Part shown: in pieces, positions 62,341-64,000 of the stretch
Position numbering within the stretch: position 1 is the stretch's first letter
Layout: the number at the start of each line of letters is the position of its first letter
Assembly: GCF_900113925.1 (NCBI RefSeq)
Contig: NZ_FORD01000005.1
Span: 1-64,000, forward strand
Length of the DNA stretch: 64,000 bases
Reading direction: 5' to 3'
From: Nitrosomonas sp. Nm34
Lineage (GTDB): Bacteria > Pseudomonadota > Gammaproteobacteria > Burkholderiales > Nitrosomonadaceae
Position numbers and translations under genes: made by a program
Notes under the pieces: generated by a model
What the model was told of the DNA's origin: nothing
What the model saw: the letters and a program-made list of their open reading frames with translations, nothing else
The model's database searches: none

Positions 62341-63257
62341 ACGTAGTTATTCCCATTACAGTTCGAGCCGCGCAGCTGACAAGCAGCTCTATCCCTTATC
62401 CAGATACCGGCGAGGCTGCTTACAATGCGGGTACCGCTTATGCATTAGGTGACACGGTAGCTTACACGATTGATGGCCTGATCCATAAATTCAAAAGTAA
62501 GCAGGAGAGCAACACTGGACATACACCAGAAGCTTACCCCAATGAGAATTCATGGTGGCTAGACTTGGGCGCGGCTAACCGATTCAATATGTTCCAGCTG
62601 GAGCGCAACACGCAAAGCGAAGGCGCAAGCCCATTGGTAGTTCAAATTACCCCTGGGCAAAGATTCGGTGCAATTGGCCTGGGGAATATCGAGGCTGATA
62701 GCGTCCGGCTCCAGGTATATAACGGTGCATCATTGATCTATGATCAGACAAGGGACCTGATAGACAGGACGGTACTATCTTGGTATGACTATTTCTATCA
62801 GCCATTCCGCCAGATTAAGAACACGCTATTCACTGACCTTCCCATACTGACCACGGCAAAAGCAAAGCTGACCTTCACCAGATCGAGCGGGAATGTGAAA
62901 GTTGGATTCGTGGTGATGGGCGTTCCATTTAACCTGGGGAAAACCGAAAACAAAGTAAAAGCTGAGGCTTTGAATTTCTCTGAGATCGAGCGTGACGAAT
63001 TTGCAGAAGCCAAGCTTACACCACGGCGTGACATTCCAAAAACCACGCAAACTGTTCTGATCGAGAGAGAAAAACTCAACCAGGTAAGAGGAACATTAAG
63101 TGAACTAAATGCAAAGGTGGCCTTGTGGCATGCATTGAGTGACCCACTGCTGAGCTACTTTGATGCCACTTTCATCATTGGTGTATACAAGCGGCGTGAC
63201 ATTGATATCAGTCCTAAAAGCCACGCTTATCTCAACTTAGAATTGGAGCAAATTTAA
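62337..63257 (+). CDS. Distal tail protein
   Basis: A 306-residue protein overlapping the tape measure stop (ATGA). An N-terminal chitin-binding-like fold (AYNAGTAYALGDTVAYTIDG LIHKF) is followed by beta-rich sequence. Position suggests a distal tail (Dit-like) or M-type minor tail protein. Confidence 0.65.
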   Translation: MNVVIPITVRAAQLTSSSIPYPDTGEAAYNAGTAYALGDTVAYTIDGLIHKFKSKQESNTGHTPEAYPNENSWWLDLGAANRFNMFQLERNTQSEGASPLVVQITPGQRFGAIGLGNIEADSVRLQVYNGASLIYDQTRDLIDRTVLSWYDYFYQPFRQIKNTLFTDLPILTTAKAKLTFTRSSGNVKVGFVVMGVPFNLGKTENKVKAEALNFSEIERDEFAEAKLTPRRDIPKTTQTVLIEREKLNQVRGTLSELNAKVALWHALSDPLLSYFDATFIIGVYKRRDIDISPKSHAYLNLELEQI

Positions 63258-63258
63258 C

Positions 63259-64000
63259 ATGGCAATCACACCATTGCCCACTCCGCCAGCAAGTACGGAC
63301 AGGGCAAATTTTGATGCAAGGGCTGACGCATTCATGCTGGCATTGCAAACATTTGCAAATGAATGCAATGCTGCGGCTGAGGCTTTTAATTTCAATAGCA
63401 CGAATGGGACCAGTGCAAGCAGTGTGGCAATCGGGACCGGAGCAAAGTCTTTCACGACCCAAGCTGGGAAATCCTATGTGGTAGGAATGACCCTTCGCCT
63501 GGCGAATACAGCTGACGCATCTAAATGGATGCAGGGTGAAGTGACTAGCTACAACTCAACTACCGGCGCATTGGGCATGAATATCACCCACATTAACGGC
63601 TCAGGGACGCTGGCTGCTTGGACAATCAGCCAGGCCTCGCCAATCATCTTGCCATTCCCGGGTACCGATAAAGTAACGGTGCATACAGGCAACGGCTATG
63701 CATCGACAGATAATAAAATACTCCGGTTCGCTACCATTCTGGAAAACTTGGGAGCATCAATCACCTATGCAGACAGCCTGGCCAACGGCGGCCGGTTCAC
63801 TATTAATACAAGCGGAATCTATCATGTGAATTTATCCCATGAATTCAGCGCGTCGCTAGGTTCTTTCGGGGTGTCTAAGAATTGCACGACTCTGACTACC
63901 GCATTCACTTCGATAGCAGAAGCACAGAAGCTAATTTATGCAGGCGGTAATAATTCGTCAGGTGGAACGGATGCACCTACAGGCAACGGATACACCGGCT
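63259..64000 (+). CDS. Tail protein, partial
   Basis: Open from the ATG at 63259 to the window end with no stop (at least 247 residues): MAITPLPTPPASTDRANFDA, RADAFMLALQTFANECN..., GTSASSVAIGTGAKSFTTQA. The repeated SSVAIGTGAKSF/VGMTLRLAN segment is typical of phage tail fibre or head-fibre-like proteins. The 3' part is cut by the window. Confidence 0.7.
   Translation, partial: MAITPLPTPPASTDRANFDARADAFMLALQTFANECNAAAEAFNFNSTNGTSASSVAIGTGAKSFTTQAGKSYVVGMTLRLANTADASKWMQGEVTSYNSTTGALGMNITHINGSGTLAAWTISQASPIILPFPGTDKVTVHTGNGYASTDNKILRFATILENLGASITYADSLANGGRFTINTSGIYHVNLSHEFSASLGSFGVSKNCTTLTTAFTSIAEAQKLIYAGGNNSSGGTDAPTGNGYTG

Overview
The window looks like a chromosomal segment of a betaproteobacterium, plausibly a Nitrosomonas-like ammonia oxidiser. 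I infer this only from gene content, moderate-to-low G+C and repeat style; no rRNA, tRNA or taxonomic marker is present. It falls into an accessory, decaying chromosomal half (1 to about 24.4 kb) and the left part of a large lambda-like siphoprophage (about 24.4 kb to the window end). The prophage's right end lies outside the window.

Positions 1-8.7 kb hold a defence cluster. It is a minus-strand type I restriction-modification operon (hsdR, hsdM, hsdS and a HIRAN-domain gene), with a divergent membrane-anchored Mrr-like endonuclease. Positions 8.7-11.3 kb are repeat-rich: a family of roughly 103-bp terminal-inverted-repeat elements, two direct repeats carrying DnaA-box-like sites, a secreted Pro-Gly-Thr-Ser repeat protein and a carboxymuconolactone-decarboxylase-family gene. 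Positions 11.4-24 kb carry a PagL-like lipid A deacylase, hflK-hflC, two DUF5985-like membrane proteins with a winged-helix protein, a secreted HNH nuclease, eutB (frameshifted) and eutC, a charged Pro-rich repeat protein, and a frameshifted RTX-like repeat protein. Remnants of ISL3 and IS3 transposases are also present. Two 3'-end gene duplications (hflC plus nuclease; eutC) show that this stretch has been rearranged repeatedly.

The prophage begins with a minus-strand integrase/excisionase and an early operon of very small genes, many coupled by ATGA overlaps and several too short for routine gene calling. Next come morons: a lipoprotein with a periplasmic protein, and a PIN-domain pair. The immunity region is an S24 repressor, a Cro-like protein and a CII-like protein. 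After it lies a mosaic zone where short minus-strand genes, each with its own near-identical extended -10 promoter/leader, are interleaved with a dNMP kinase gene and a truncated copy of its leader. A C4-like antisense-RNA leader precedes a KilA-N gene, followed by a primase-helicase and a symmetric GTTACGC iteron array (candidate origin). The late operon runs on the plus strand: terminase, portal, S49 protease with a nested scaffold start, decoration protein, Mu gpT-like capsid, head-tail and tail genes, a lambda-type G/GT programmed frameshift at GGGAAAC, the tape measure, and tail-tip genes running off the window.

The most interesting items are the C4-like antisense RNA module, the iteron array, the repeated promoter/leader modules, the start-codon hairpin on the capsid protease gene, and the reciprocal decay of the duplicated hflC/nuclease block.
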